From Nemertoderma westbladi (taxonomy: Eukaryota; Xenacoelomorpha; Nemertodermatida; Nemertodermatidae), in the NCBI GenBank assembly GCA_032718475.1, contig JAUCBJ010001113.1:7501-71500 (forward strand): a stretch of DNA of 64,000 bases, given 5' to 3'. Below, one piece after another: positions 10,967 to 24,160 of this stretch. The notes below the pieces were generated by a model. The model saw nothing but the letters and a program-made list of their open reading frames with translations, had not been told where the DNA came from and did not search any database. Position numbers and translations under genes: made by a program. Within the stretch, counting starts at the first letter, position 1; the number at the start of each line of letters is the position of its first letter.

Positions 10967-11085
10967 TAAATCGAATTCACACAAACTATCCAATAATGGC
11001 GTTTACAAATAATGTGGAAATAAATGAAATAATATTATATAAATGGCTTGTTAATTATTATAAAATAAACCAACAAGCATTGTAA
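10967..11085 (+). pseudogene. PRO: C-terminal fragment of Polinton cysteine protease
   Basis: Encodes the last 35 or so residues (RIHTNYP..., FTNNVEINEIILYKWLVNYY) of the protease found complete at 46802-47254. It is joined directly to the first codons of structural paralogue 1, so everything between the two genes has been deleted here. Confidence 0.75.
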
Positions 11086-11096
11086 TTAATCATTTA

Positions 11097-11579
11097 ACTT
11101 GTGTTTATCTCTCCCTGGGACCCCCTGATATTAACTTATCAGCATTAGATAAAGCCCATGTAAACAATTTACGTGACATGACTTCGCATTTGCCGTGGAT
11201 TTACGGGAACATTGAACAAGATGACTTCAAAAAGTACATGAAGAGACATTTAAAATATAAAAAAAATATATATGTATTCGGGTTGATGAAGCTGGCAATA
11301 TTAATTACCGAACTTGATGTTCTCGCTCCAAAATCGATGGAGAAATTGGGAATATATCAACTATATTATAATTATTTAACCCCATGTCCTTTTCACGACA
11401 AATTTTCTACTGTAGAAGATAAATGCGCTTACCACTTAAACAGAAAGGACAACTGCCTGCGGTACTGCACTGCAAAATGGGTCAGAGGGTATGAAATGAA
11501 ACGATTTTTCGTGAGAAAGCGATTAACTGAGACTGAAAATAAACAGAAAGAAATAACTGCAGTGGAAGATGTACAGTAG
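11097..11579 (+). pseudogene. Polinton-associated DEDD-like nuclease, C-terminal part
   Basis: Open frame of about 160 codons (ATG inside at 11178) with LPWIYGNIEQDDFKKYMK, IYVFGLMKLAIL, a conserved ELDVLAPKSMEKLG and a Cys/His cluster (CPFHDK...CAYH...CLRYC). Matches the gene at 46065-46757, which supplies the missing N-terminus with a VIFVDFQ acidic motif. I know this layout as an uncharacterised family in invertebrate mobile DNA that resembles DEDD exonucleases; the enzymatic role is inferred. As in the second Polinton, it follows the protease gene. Confidence 0.5.
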
Positions 11580-12334
11580 GTTTACTCTAAGCATGTAATG
11601 TGATGGGATAATATAATTGTTTTAATGTCAATAAAAATAATAAAAACATTAAAATCTAATTTTTTATATCTCAGTCTGGTGGGCAGGGTTTAGGTTTACA
11701 CCCTCAAACACACACCAACCGGTAGCTAGCCGGCTAGCTAGCTGTTGCATCTGAGTTTAACTACCGGTAGCTGACTTTACACACTGACATATAACAGTGC
11801 TAAACTGCAGAATGACTCCCCTTCTAGACTGACAAAGTACCGCTTTAGCGTTACTAATAATAAAATCAAATAAACTCGACATGTGGTTTGCGAATGTGGC
11901 ATTAGAGTGGCCCACCTAACAATAGGCCTACCGGTACTGTAGCACCCTTGTAACAGTATAGTCAGATAGGGCATGCTGGTTCCTTCGATTTAAGGATTAT
12001 TACACTTGAATGCTTCCAATTTTCTGTTTACAACTTTAATTGGTCTAATCTAGATTATTACTAGGCTACTACTGTCGCATAGGTAAGCCTATACGGCTAT
12101 AGTTAACTTTATGTGGGCCTTTCTCGAATGTGGGGCCAATTTGGTTTACAGTTAACCTTTAGAACTCACAGTCAGACGGTTGTGAATAAAACATTAGGCG
12201 CGCCTTCATTCGGTTAGGCATATAGGCCTAATGACTCCTCAACTGAAAGCCGACTAGCTCAGGGATACAATAGGTGTGGCTAGGTAGCTGTAAAGGCTTT
12301 TGCGGAATTAGCTAGTCATTTTCCCCACAAAGTA
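11580..12334. other. Non-coding, start of arm B flank
   Basis: No gene seen. The block 12150-12290 (from TTAACCTTTAGAACTCACAG to TACAATAGGTGTGGCTAG) recurs at about 28745-28830, where it lies after rather than before the main repeat. Confidence 0.4.
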
Positions 12335-12458
12335 CTCTGTAGGTGTTTTAGCGGAAATAAAAAGCCGTTTCCTTACTGTACCGGTGTTTTAGTGGACATA
12401 AAAAGCCATTTCTTCTGTATGTGTACTTTAGCGGACATAACTGGCGATTTTGTGTCGC
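12335..12458 (+). repeat. Iteron-like 41-bp repeats in arm B
   Basis: Three imperfect units built around GTGTTTTAGCGGACATAAAA and AAAGCC lie one after another. The same array is in copy C (27521-27644) and, inverted, in arm A (about 1912-1995). Confidence 0.6.
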
Positions 12459-14010
12459 AGTGCGCCAGGGTGCTCTTGAATCAGTGTGGTTCCAATGACG
12501 GCATCTGTCGGCTGATGTGTCCACGTGTAACTTTTTCTTTGTTCTTTGTTCGGTTGGCCAATCAGAGCGATTTTCATTTTATTTGTACAGAAACCTCCGG
12601 GAAATCGCGCAATGTATTCTGGTCTTTGTTTACCTTTTTTCCTAAGCCTAGAACATCGGCTGTGGAATTATTCTGTGTTTCAGACTTTAGCCAAACATTA
12701 GAATGGCTTTGATTATAGAAACGTATAACTGTTATCAACTCCACTCAGTCTGCCATACCTGGCATACCAGACTCGCCGTACCTTTCACCGCATTATTTTA
12801 CTGCTATTTACTGTTGGTTATTAATTGTATCAGTTGATGGAATATAATATTTGGAGAATATCGATAAATAATCAGAAACCCCAATCTTCTTGATATACTG
12901 AAGGTTAGAGAGACCGGTTACATATAGCAATTGCGACTTACATTAAAGTGGTTTTGGAGTGAATTTAATGCTATTTCATAGGCCCTACAGGTGTCAGTTG
13001 CTGTTCTCTTTATATGTGACTAAAATTAGTGAAGGTCGGCAGATCGGTGTGCAGCATTGTGCAGTAGTGTGCATGACTGTGACAGATAACAAAGCATCTC
13101 CTAAAGAATGCACTTTATACGTGAATCAATAGCCATCCTGTTGTGTTTAGTGTAAGTCATAACTCTGTTTACATACTTAGAGCGCCACGTCCTAAAGGAA
13201 CTGTTAATATTTCCCGAAAGTGAATAATATTTGTCAGAGATTATATATTAACGATCAATCGAATAATACAGTAGGCCTACACCGCAATAAGGTCAGAGCT
13301 TCCGAATCCAGTCTCCCGGGTAAATCCAGCGGGTGAATGGTCGCGCATAGGCTGGCTTCGGCTAATGTAGTTTAAGTGTATCAAATACTTGTCATAGGCT
13401 AAAGTCGATTTATAACCTAGAGACACCTAAATTTGGCAGGTTAAACTGCTAAAGGTCTAAAAGCGCGAACAATAACAGTTATAGCTTCTGTATTGCAACG
13501 TAGGCAATAAAGCTGAAGTACCGGTCGACTGATAACCAGTAGGCCTGACTGCCTAACCACCCGAACCGGTACTTACAGCAGTATAGGTACATCAGTATTA
13601 TTCGATTTTGATAATTATATACCGGTAGGTCTTGATATTTAATCAGGGAGGGCCCGCCCTGGTTTTTTATTGGGATTTTACTTATTTCTGTCAGTTTTAT
13701 TTATATGTAAGTTAATATTGAGCAGAAGGCGTGTAAGCCTGCTCAGATTGTACAGATAATTTGTAGGCTGGACTGTTGTCTGACTGTTGTTAAGTCTGAA
13801 GAGATTGCAGTGTGTGTAGAGTGTATGTCCGATAAAGTACTAGTTAGGAACGTGGGGGCTTCCAGTGCTGTAAGGTAAATCCCCCCCCCCCCCCCGAAAG
13901 AATAAGTCGTACTACTCGGTTAGAACGCATACTAACTAACCATTTCGGAGTCTGCATGTGCTGTGGTTTATTTAGGCTTGATAGTACTCTGCCAGCGTTT
14001 GGTCTGTATT
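12335..14010 (+). repeat. Long inverted repeat arm B
   Basis: Inverted partner of arm A (1-1995). Its 12292-13472 part is also present, nearly identical, as copy C at 27478-28664 in the same orientation. It contains GGCCAATCAGAG (CCAAT-type box, about 12557) and a run of 16 C at 13881-13896 where arm A has only 5 G. A 106-codon open frame at 12392-12712 is shared with copy C but looks non-coding. Confidence 0.65.
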
Positions 14011-15400
14011 TTTGTTTATATGTGTTTGTGTGTATTTTTATTATTCAGAGTTTATGCGATTATTCGCAACATTCAAAACCCCAAGTTTATTCCTACAGTA
14101 ATTGTGCTTGTTATACATACCGTTATAGTTAAATTAACCCCGGTACTACATCAGGGCTGTTTGGCGTATGTAAAGACTGGTGATTTTATGCTCTAGTCAT
14201 TCCAGCAGATACCGTGGTTCTTTTAGCTGTACAAGTATTTTTAACTGCTGGTTATTTGTTGTATAAGTACTTGTACCTAATTTAGGGTTTAGTGTACAGT
14301 GCTTTCCGAAGGTAATTAGTGTGTAGGCAGTCTATTTGTGTTGTAAAGTGGTTAATAGGCACGTTGGCTCTGGTAGGCCGCGGTAATTAACTTCTAGGTA
14401 GGAACACTCCGTGTACATAACGTAGTACTTATAGCGCTACGGCTATAAGTCGTCAGACGGTGGTATTTTTCCTATCTGGACAACGCAATATATTTACTAC
14501 TGCTTTATTACTTTCAAATACCATAGTATCCTGTCCGTTGTAATAACCAGAAATTCTAACCCCTTGTTAGGCTGGTTTGTAGACTTCTTGTAAAATTAAC
14601 CCTAAAAATTCGTACGTGTAATTTTTGTGTTTATTTAGAGATTGTAATCTCAACCCGTAATTGTACATAATTTGTAGTAATAAGTAACTTAGGCAAGTAG
14701 AATTATTTGTTTTAGTGTCCAAAACAATAAGTAGCACTTCACTGAGAGCGTACAGCTTCTGTGTAGTGACTCCTTCCCAGAAATAATAACATTTATTTCA
14801 AACATTGACAAAAACCCATTATACGGGTATATATATATTATAAATCAACTCAAACCGATTTATAAAATAGTAGGCCTGTCATACAACAATTAGGTCTTAA
14901 TATCAGTTGGACTACTGCTTAAATAATGGTAATAAAGTCAAGTAAAGTAACTAAGTAACCTTAAAAATTCAGAAATTCAATTATTCTAAAATAATTGACA
15001 TACCGGTATTTACAATAGGCTTATTATATTTATTTCTATAAATTTGAGCTGAAATTATATACCGGTATTCTGTAATTAATTCTAGTCTATAATTATACTT
15101 ATATATACAATAAGTGTAAGCTGTATACCGGTATTCACGATAGGCTTATTATATATTTATATATTTGCGCTGAAATTATATACCGGTATTCTGTGACAAA
15201 CCTAGTCTGTAATAATACTTATATATATACTATAAGTGTATACCGGTATTCTAATATATTGTGTAAACATATCACGTTACACTGAGTAACTATATCGGTA
15301 ATTAATTACTAGGCTAACAGTTGATACTGAATTACTAGACTTGCTTTAACTGTAATATAGATATATAATATAAATATATATATATATATATACAACCATC
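14011..15400. other. Non-coding region outside arm B
   Basis: No gene seen. AT-rich with many ATACCGGTAT words; contains the tandem repeat at 15001-15240 and a TA dinucleotide run at about 15365-15393 just before the BEL-1 sequence. Confidence 0.4.
15001..15240. repeat. Tandem repeat, about 120-bp units
   Basis: Unit 15001-15125 and unit 15126-15240 both start TACCGGTATT, share AATAGGCTTATTATAT-type and GAAATTATATACCGGTATTC blocks, and are followed by the beginning of a third unit. Confidence 0.75.
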
Positions 15401-15427
15401 TGTGATCCAGATAGGAGTGCTGAACGT

Positions 15428-18309
15428 TTGAGACCGAAGTTCAACTCACCTCCAACTGTAAGAAAGGTCATCCCTCCAGTAGTAGTATCAGACCCTAGGC
15501 TAGTCCAACACCGTAGGTCTATCATAGGCACTCGGGCTCAAGTCAAGCGGGATCAAGAAGCAGCTGTCAAACAGCAGCAACACCCTAGCCGAGAACTTAT
15601 TTCTCAGCGGCCCGATAGCTCCAGTAGTTCAGATACTGTAGAGCTGACACCCGAGCGCGGAGCCAAGATGGCAGATGCGGTTTATTCGGATCCCCTTCTC
15701 ATTCTTCCTGCAGCCGTGCTCACTAGGTTATTGATTGCGGTGGAAGAACACCAAATCGATTGGGCGAGAAGTAAGCGATCGACCAAGGATAGTTATGCGG
15801 GATCCACAAGGGAGGAACTGAAGTCTATTGTCGAGTTGCAATGGAACTTCCCCGGACCCGGACTCCCGTTTGACTTATCAGAAGCTGCCTGGGAAGACAT
15901 ACACAGGATGGGAGTGACAAAAGACAGAAGTGATCCAGCTGTGTGGAAGAGGTCGGCAGCAGGATATGTGCAGGGATTCTTCAGCTCTTTGGAGCGATTA
16001 GAGGAACAACTGTTTCAACAAACCCAAGGACCTCAAGAGCAGGGAGAGCTGCTTTATCAAGTTCGAGAAAGAATTCTAAGAATCAGACTAATCCTATCGG
16101 CCTTTGAGGAAGCTTCAAAAAGAAGACAAGACACGTCGTTGCAAGTTGCCGTAATGACTTGGTTCCAGCGGTGAGTCTCAAGGTTCAAGGAACGGCCCAG
16201 TGGAAATTTCAGCTGGCTGAGCGCTCCACCCATGGAGAATCAACAGACGCTACCTTTTCTCAAGTGGAAAGCGAAGCGACACCAGAGAAACCGCAGAAGA
16301 GGGACGCTATTGACATCTATCTGTCAGACTATCAACGATTTCTAGGTGATGAAGAGTTGAGGAGACGGCTGACTGGACTTCGCCCTAATAGTGAAGGAGC
16401 CAAGTTTGTTCTGGACGCAATAGATGTGGAAATGCTAGCTGCGAACCAAGCTAAATTTGATGAAAGCATCTGCATCGCTAAGGTTCAAGAAGAACAAGTA
16501 AAGAAAAAACGTATAGAAGACAGAAAGACAGCAGCAGCGGCAGTGGCAGCGGCAGAAGCGGAAAGAAAAGCGGCAGAAGTGGAAAGAAAAGCGGCAGAGG
16601 CAGCGGCAGAGGCAAAAGCGGCAGCTGCAGGAGTAGAAGCGGAAAGAAAAGCAGCAGCGGCAGAGGCAAAAGCAGCAGCGGCAGAGGCAAAAGCGGCAGC
16701 TGCAGCAGTAGAAGCGGAAAGAAAAGCGGCAGCGGCAGAAGCGGAAAGAAAAGCGGCCGAAGCGGAAAGAAAGATAGCAGTGGCAGAAGCAGAACGGAGG
16801 GCATCTGAAGAGACAGCCCAACTAGAGTTGGAAAATCTTCAAGAGAGGCAAGACAACTTCAATAAACAGATAACATCTAGTCAGATGCAGCTGATAAGTC
16901 GATCCACCCCCAAGCGACAGGGCTTTACATCATCGGATGAAGGCGATACAACAGATCCTGAAGGCGGAGGAAATAGATCTCGTCTCAGCAGGCGTAGAAG
17001 AATGCCCCACCGTCAGAAATTGCCTGATTTGCCCCCAGCTGTGAGAAGGCAACTAGCTAGCACAGACTTAGGTAGTACAGAACCCACAGACCAACTTATT
17101 AGAGTAGAAAGACTCCCTACTATAGTAGATGAACCTGAAATAATTAGGCCTGTTCTCGAAGCCACCCCTTTGGTGATAGAGACACCTGTACTCCCAGAAC
17201 CTACCTCTAAATTCCCTTTGCACAGCACTAAACTACCTGTGCCCAACAGAACCGCCCCTGAGACAGTTCCTGTCCTGGACTCCGAGCGAAATATCGATGA
17301 TTTGTTGCCCGTTGTCCCTCGTCTACCCGCTACTATGTTGGCGGCTCCCGCTTCGGCGGTCGAATGGGTGGATGAGGGGCGGCGGGGGATGAATCTCCTG
17401 CTCGGACAGATGCTGGAGACTGTTCACCAATTCAAGGGAACAGTAAAGGAAAGTAGGTTAGAGTTGCAAGAAGTGCAGCAGAATATCGCGTTAGAACGCG
17501 ATAAATTAGTAAATATACAAAAGGGTATACCACCACCCCCTGTAACAATGTGTCAACCTGTTAGGTCTGAAGTATTTCATGCGCAAGGTGTGGAGCCTAC
17601 ACGCATCTATACTGCTAGTGAAGTAGAAACTCCTATAGTAAACCCTATTAAGGGTAATTATAAACCTGTTGACAATGATATTCCATATAGACCTGATCAT
17701 AATCCGAGAAATTTATATACCGATAACTCGATATTAAATAACACGATGGCCCAAGAAAGTTTTACGCGTCAAATGGCTAGAACCGAAGCCCGTCAAGCGG
17801 TAAAGGTGGGAGAGATCGTCAAGTTCAATGGAGATGAGATGAAATGGTTACCTTTTAATGAATATTACAAAGATAACATACAGAACTCTGTGCTATCTAA
17901 TGGAGAGAAACTGAGATTCCTCATCGAGTGCTTGGAAGGATCTCCCAAGTTAATGGCGTTAAAGTTTATTGGACATCCAGATGGATTAAGACAAGTTTGG
18001 GATACACTAAACATCAGGTATGGTAATAGGAATAACATAGCTAGGTATTTGTATGCAAAATTGGTAGCGCCCCGAAAGTTCATTAGCAGCGGGATTATAG
18101 AGTTTTCCGATGAGATTCAGGAGATCTGTAGACAATTAGATTGGCTAGGTAAGTCTCATGAATATCAGAGTTCTATGGTTATTGGAGCCGTGGCCTCTAC
18201 TTTACCAAAGGGTGGAGTAGGTACATGCTGGGACAAGAAAGTCTTATATATGATGGAACAACAACGAAGACCATGGCTGATCTCATGTCATTCTTGGATG
18301 GAGAGGTAA
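15428..18309 (+). pseudogene. gag: BEL-1 Gag
   Basis: Two overlapping frames (15428-16174 and 16159-18309) form one Gag region. A single missing G near 16170 (GCGGTGAG here, GCGGGTGAG in the copy at 61636-63629) causes the shift. The first part is a charged helical region (EEHQIDWARSKRSTK...). Residues encoded by 16500-16800 form a long Ala/Glu/Lys/Arg coiled coil made of EAERKAA-type repeats. The end (KWLPFNEYYKDNI...ECLEGSPKLMALKF) is the DUF1759-like domain common before BEL/Pao zinc knuckles. A second shift near 18215 leads into the next frame. A Gag of this kind would assemble retrotransposon particles. Confidence 0.8.
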
Positions 18310-20825
18310 AGTTACAGCTCCTAAAGCAGTCCAGAGAGAAGGCACCGGAAAATAAGGTAAGTGAAAAACCCGTTTCTAGGAGAAAGGTAACACCAGTGTG
18401 TTATACAGACGATGGCGAAAGCCAGGCTTCTCAAGAAGAGGATAGCGGGAAAGACACTGAAAGATCTTACTATGTCAACAAAGCGTCTAAAGACGTAAGT
18501 AAATTTAAGTCTCGAACCAATGACAGGAGAGAACAAGTAACAAAAACTCCTCCTACATCTCCTAATAGAGTTCACGGAAGAAAGCCCGAGGAAAGAACGA
18601 GAGTGCACAACGTTACCCAAGGTAAGGTGAGTAACATCAAACCAAAATGTGCGCTGTGCGACGGGCCCCACCGTTTAAGTGTGTGTGATAAATTTTTAAA
18701 GAAATCACTACAAGATAGACGTGAAGTCATGTGGGATAAGCGGTTGTGTTATAATTGCCTCAGACAAGGACACAAACGGCGAACCTGTTACTCCGATGCA
18801 AGGTGTGCAAAGTGTGGCGCGAAACATCATATCTTGTTGCACACTGAATTCGAAAGAAACAGCCCGAGTCAGGTAAGTGAGCCCGAACTACATGTCCAAT
18901 TCAGTGATGTGAACGACACGGACCAAAGTTCTGAGATGGAAGGATTCTATATGGATGAATTCTCCGACGAAAACGAATCCTGTTACCTAATAAATACCGC
19001 AGTGTATCGAGCACTTATGTATGAGAAAGAAACCGATAGTGAGCTCCCCCCAACTGCTCCTGACCAACAACCATTTTGGAAAGCACCAACTTCCAATGTA
19101 GGAATCCGAGAATTTCCCGTAGTGCCGTTGAGAGTCCACGGGCCTAAAAAGAGTTATATAGTGAACGCCCTCCTTGACTCCGGCAGCACAGCAACATTCA
19201 TCAACAAAGAACAAGCCGAAGACATCTTTGCTGGACAACCCAAGTTCCGAACTAAGTTAAACATGTCAGGAATTATGCAGGTTTGGAAATCTACAGTAAT
19301 TGCAGATTGCTATGTAGGTGCGTTGTCCACCCCCCAGGATAAACTAGGAGAACACAGTATAAGGTCAGTAAAAATGGTGGCGATAAAGAACTTCGCTACC
19401 AGCCAAGTGGAACCTTATAACTGGGATGAGGACAATTTCACCCAGCAGCTTAAGATACCTAGATTCAACACAGACTACTCTGGAGTGCAAATACTCATCG
19501 GCCAAAATGCGCATGAGGCGCTTGAGACATTGGAGAAACGTCCTGCTCAACCGCAACCACTACAAACCTATGCGGGAAGAACTAGAGTAGGTTGGTACTT
19601 TACTGGCCCTTCCCGTAGAACTCTCATGGAAAGGTTACCCAAAGAACGGGTCTACCAGGTAAGTGAATGGGAAACGGAGAGCAGTGAGGTAGACGACCCA
19701 ACTGAGGGAACACCATACTCCTCAGATAATGACGATATCCACCAACTCTTCGACGAGGAGAATACCATCGACCTCCTTACGGAAAACGAAACTTGGCAAA
19801 ACCAAGTGAACCTATGTCAACTCATTTGTCCATCAGGACCAGTCGACTATAACGACGAACTGAATGATGTGATAGATCGCTACAACGCGAAGACTCGGGA
19901 TGAACACGCCGTACGATTCTTTACTCAAGAGGCTGTAGAGCCCAATTCCTACGATAAGGCCCTATCGGTAGAAGAAGAAAGAGCCAAGCAGATACAGGAA
20001 ACAACTACACGTTTTCTTAAAGATCGAGGTAGATATGAAATTGGTCTGCCATTTCGAAAGCGAGAACCTATATTTATAAACAACCGACCCTTGGCGGAGA
20101 AAAGAATTGCGCAACTACATCGACGCCTTACGGCAAATGCTTCAGCTAAGGAAATGTACAAAACTCAGTTGAAGAAATTTATTGACAAGGGATATGCGGA
20201 GCGAGTACCGGAAGAAACACCCATAACTGAGAGAACGTACTATCTAACACATCATTACGTTCCCAAACCCGGTAAACCCAACGAAGTCCGGGTAGTATTT
20301 GACGACTCCGCCCTCTACATGGGCCAATCCCTCAATTCCGAGTTGTTGCCAGGACCCAACTTCCTCCAATCCTTGTTGGGAATGCTCTTAAGATTACGAC
20401 AATATTCAATCACCTTTGCCTCAGATATAGAAGGCATGTTCTTACAAGTTAAGGCGCTGGATAGGGATCGAGACAGCCTACGATTTCTGTGGTGGCCTGA
20501 GGGAGACCTCAACCAGAAACCGGTGGAGTACTGGATGACCATCCAGGCTTTTGGGATCATCTCGAGCCCTTCAAACGCCTGCTCAGTAGTGCGCACCACT
20601 GCTGATGACAACCGGGACGCCTTCTCTAAAGAGGTGATCGACAACATCAAACGGGATATATACATGGACGACAATTTAAAGTCCCTCCCATCAGTGGAAG
20701 AAGCCATTGATGTCGCCAAAGGAACGGTAGAGTGCTTGAAAAGAAGAGAGTTTCTGGAATCGATCCCGGTAGAAGACCGAGGAGTTAAAGATCTAGACCT
20801 AATCAAAGACGATCGTTCGGACTAA
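18225..20825 (+). pseudogene. pol: BEL-1 Gag end, protease and reverse transcriptase
   Basis: 866 codons. CX2C zinc-knuckle cluster at 18648-18845 (CALCDGPHRLSVC, CYNCLRQGHKRRTC, CAKCGAKHHILLH). Aspartic protease active site LLDSGSTATF at about 19171. Reverse transcriptase with VRVVFDDSA, FASDIEGMFLQV and the catalytic YMDD at about 20660. It ends at a TAA (20823) shortly before the MITE at 20840. Compared with the BEL-2 pol, the stretch after YMDD is shortened, so a deletion removed the connection region. The peptide order and the DUF1758-type protease are diagnostic for BEL/Pao. Confidence 0.9.
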
Positions 20826-20839
20826 ACGGATTTGTTTAA

Positions 20840-21550
20840 GGGGGGGGTACACCATTTTGGTCCAAAATATGTCGAATTTTTTTTTATGGTAGATTATAAT
20901 GCACCATTGAATGGTGTTTCGAAATCTGAAAACCGCTATTTAATAGTTCTTTTACTTTTCAAGTTATGTAAATTTCCATTTAGGGAATCCTATTGAAATT
21001 ACTATTACTATGTATAATGAAAGGTCGATTATCTCCAAATATTTTTTTCATGAAATTGTCGACTTCAAAACCCTACTACTTCTACAATTTTTGAGTAATT
21101 AGTCTGAAACTTTCTGTGGGTGTCTAGATAGCCACCCTGCATAAAAGTATCAGGCAACTTTTCGAAATTTTTTGTTAATAAAATTTAATACTATTTATAA
21201 AAAACCTAAAAATTAGCATAAATTTGCAGCGCCACCTAGCGGTGCAGAATTATTTTAAAAAAATTTCGCCTGATAGTTATGTTGCCCCATCTTTGATCTA
21301 TCATATAAACAAACTTTCATGTGATTAGGTTCAAAACTGTAAAAGCCTTAGGGTTTTAAGCGCAACCAAGTTTTTTTTATTGTTAACTAGTATTAACTAA
21401 TATTAAATAGCGGAAAAAAAAACTTTTCTGACCTGGCATGTAGAATAGCATCTTAGGCACCTATATGCCAAATTTTAGCCAAAACCAAACAATTTTGAAA
21501 CGCTGACAGTGATAAATCGAAGAGTTGTCCGAAAATGGTGTACCCCCCCC
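20840..21550. mobile_element. MITE with G8/C8 ends and TTAA duplication, 711 bp
   Basis: TTAA at 20836-20839 and 21551-21554 flank ends of 8 G and 8 C. The inverted repeats continue as GTACACCATTTTGG on the left and its complement on the right. The body is AT-rich, has no reading frame and contains GCGCCACCTAGCGG. TTAA targets suggest mobilisation by a piggyBac-type transposase. It interrupts BEL-1 pol. Confidence 0.85.
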
Positions 21551-21554
21551 TTAA

Positions 21555-24142
21555 GTATCCTGAGCACTTATTTCGATCCATTGGGATTTATTAGCCCAGT
21601 TATATTGATTGCTCGGAGTTTAGTACAACAACTGTGGCTTGAAAACCACTCATGGGACGATCAACTTAAGGGAGAACTATTAAAGAAGTGGATGAAATAG
21701 GAAGATTCTCTACCGTCCATCGAGAACTTTATAATCTCCCGTTCATATTTTGGTCATGTTCTCCCTACTTATTCCTATCAACTCCATGTGTTTGGAGACG
21801 CCAGCGATATGGGAATAGGTATAGTAGCCTACCTGAGAGTTGAAACTCCGGATGGAATCAAGGTCGCCTTGGTTACCTCTAAGGCCTTGATAAACAACAA
21901 GTTGAAAGTTCCTCGAGCGGAGTTAAAAGCGGCTCTATACGCTACAGCCATCGGCCGGAATGTAACAGAACAGATCGACTATCCACTGGAGAAAACTGTC
22001 TATTGGACCGATGCGTTGCTCGTGTTGGAGTATATAACCAATGAAGTCTGTCAGTTCAGCGTCTTTGTTACCAACAGAGTAGCCATTATACTTAGTCGCA
22101 CGAAGATAGATCAATTGAGACATTGCCCCGGAACGATTAATCCACCCGACATCGCCTCCAGGGGAGCAACTCCACAAGAACTGATAGATACTCCAGACTG
22201 GTTAGGTGGACCCGACTTCCTAAGCAAAGCAGAGGATGAATGGCCTCCTCATCTTACTACGGCGGAGATTAGACAGGCCAAGGGAGCGGAGAAAGTCAAA
22301 CCTAAAACTCGGGCGAGTAAATCGAAGTTATTTAAACCCGTGGTAGATCTGTCTGTACTACACACTTCCGGAGAAGACGCTTTGGATCCGAAACCCACAG
22401 CCACAAATAAGTCTGTTGTGGAAATCAGAGAGAGGGATTGGAAATCTGGAATACCAGACGTCTCGCAAGGACTCTCACCTCTCCTGCAGAGAGCGATACA
22501 TCATTATAGTTCCTGGAATCGGCTCTGTAAGGCCGTTACATATTTAAAGCGATGTTTTCATCATCACTACTCCAGGACGAAGACCACTAGTGATACCGCT
22601 CCACTGACATCTGCGCAGGTCCATGTTGTTAAAGATCTTCCCAAATACAATATATCCGACAGGTTTCTGAAGGAGAAGATCAGTTACCAGGAGCATGAAG
22701 AAACCAATAAGCAGATACTGAGACTCCTGCAATGCTATGAGGATTCCGATAAGTATTTCCTGTTGTTGAGAAATCCACAGATGCGCTTAAGGGATCGTTT
22801 CTCTAGCACAATGATAGATGGGTTAATACGTGTTGGAGGAAGACTAACTAATGCTCCATTATCCTTTGACACTAAGTTTCCCATACTCATTAGAAATCTT
22901 GAAATACAAATCAAGATGATTGTAGATATTCACAGTAAGCTTTATCATGCTGGTAGAGAACGAGTTCTTAGCGAAATTCGAACTCGCTATTATTTTTATA
23001 AACCCCATAGAGCTCTGAACCAAGTTCTTAGGAACTGCATACCCTGTAGGAAAGCATTCAGTAGGCCTTTAACACAGCGAGAGGCAGAATTACCTAGGGA
23101 ACGAGTAAGCTTCTATGAACCACCCTTTACTAATACCGGTGTGGATTTATTTGGCCCTATTGAAGTATATCGTGCTAGGACTATAGTCAAGAGATGGTGT
23201 GTCATCTTTGTCTGTATGACTTGTAGAGCTATCCATCTCGATATGGTGAACGATTTATCTACCAATAGCTTCATATTGAGCTTACGCCGACAGATCTCTC
23301 GCTTTGGAACTAGTAACACGATGAGATCTGATAAGGGAACGAACTTCATTGGTGCCAACAATGAAATCAAGGCTTACATCAAAGATTGGAACCAAAGACA
23401 GGTGGACGATCAGCTAAGGGTAACAGCGTCTAGCTGGACCTTCAACGCCGCCGACGCCCCTTGGTGGGGAGGAAGTTGGGAGAGATTAATCAGGAGCGTG
23501 AAGACAGCATTTCACTTTATAGAGCCGTGCCGCACGTATCTCACCGACGAACTTTTGCGGACGTTAATGGAGGAAATCGCCGCCTATCTCAACGAGAGAC
23601 CGCTTATGCCAGTCTCATCGAGTCCCAATTCCCTGGAAGCGCTAACACCCGCGCACTTCCTACTGAAGAAACATGTAGCCATGCTCCCACGATCGGAAAT
23701 CACGGACGGAGACGAATACTGCCGGCAAACTTGGCAACTTATGCAGTTGTTATCCCGTCGTTTCGCTGACCATTTCGAAAAACATTATCTGCCTACGCTA
23801 CAACTTCGAACTAAGTGGTTTGCGCAGCAAGAAAACGTCAGCGCTGGAGACATGGTCCTTATTGTAGATTCAGATCTTCCACGTAAGCGGTGGCAGACAG
23901 GTCGTATCATCGAGACTCATATCTTGGATGATGGTTTGGTGCGATCGGTAGAACTCGTCGTCATGCGATGTAACTTTAAGAAACCGGGAATTGTCTTCGA
24001 GACACAGCAGCTCAATCGCCCAGTTGGTCGTTTATGTTTACTGGAAAGAGACAGAGAACTCTCCGGAAACTATGGAAGGCAAGATACTCTTCCCACGACC
24101 ACCTCCCTAATCCAACAAACATCTAGGGACTCCCCAACGTGA
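21555..24142 (+). pseudogene. pol: BEL-1 RNase H and integrase
   Basis: Open from the MITE to 24142 apart from one in-frame TAG (21698-21700). STYFDPLGFISPVIL is the BEL/Pao signature after the reverse transcriptase. RNase H residues are in FGDASD, PRAELKA, WTDA and NPPDIASRG. The integrase has an H2C2-type finger (H near 22930, CIPCRK near 23039), then the DDE triad in GVDLFGP, RSDKGTNF and GGSWERLIR (about 23140, 23326, 23470). The C-terminal domain (GDMVLIVDSDLPRKRWQTGR) is the DUF5641-like end of BEL/Pao polyproteins. Confidence 0.9.
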
Positions 24143-24160
24143 CAGCGTCTGGAGTGGGGG

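Larger units (their letters stand above)
15401..24160 (+). mobile_element. BEL/Pao LTR retrotransposon (BEL-1), decayed internal region
   Basis: Gag, zinc knuckles, aspartic protease, reverse transcriptase, RNase H and integrase follow in the order usual for BEL/Pao. The 5' end is cut at a TA microsatellite and no 5' LTR is seen. A polypurine tract (GGAGTGGGGG, 24151-24160) follows the last stop codon and is succeeded by TGTGACTATA, the probable start of the 3' LTR. A second copy of its gag part is at 61636-63629. It is inactive: several frameshifts, a stop codon and a 711-bp MITE. Confidence 0.9.

Noticed and set aside
12392-12712. 106-codon open frame shared by repeats B and C
   Set aside because: Conserved only because the whole repeat is nearly identical. 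Its codons span the iteron array and CCAAT box, no protein features are visible, and arm A does not keep it.
16435-16821. Open frames antisense to BEL-1 gag (also 62230-62595)
   Set aside because: Low-complexity mirror of the Ala/Glu/Lys coiled coil.
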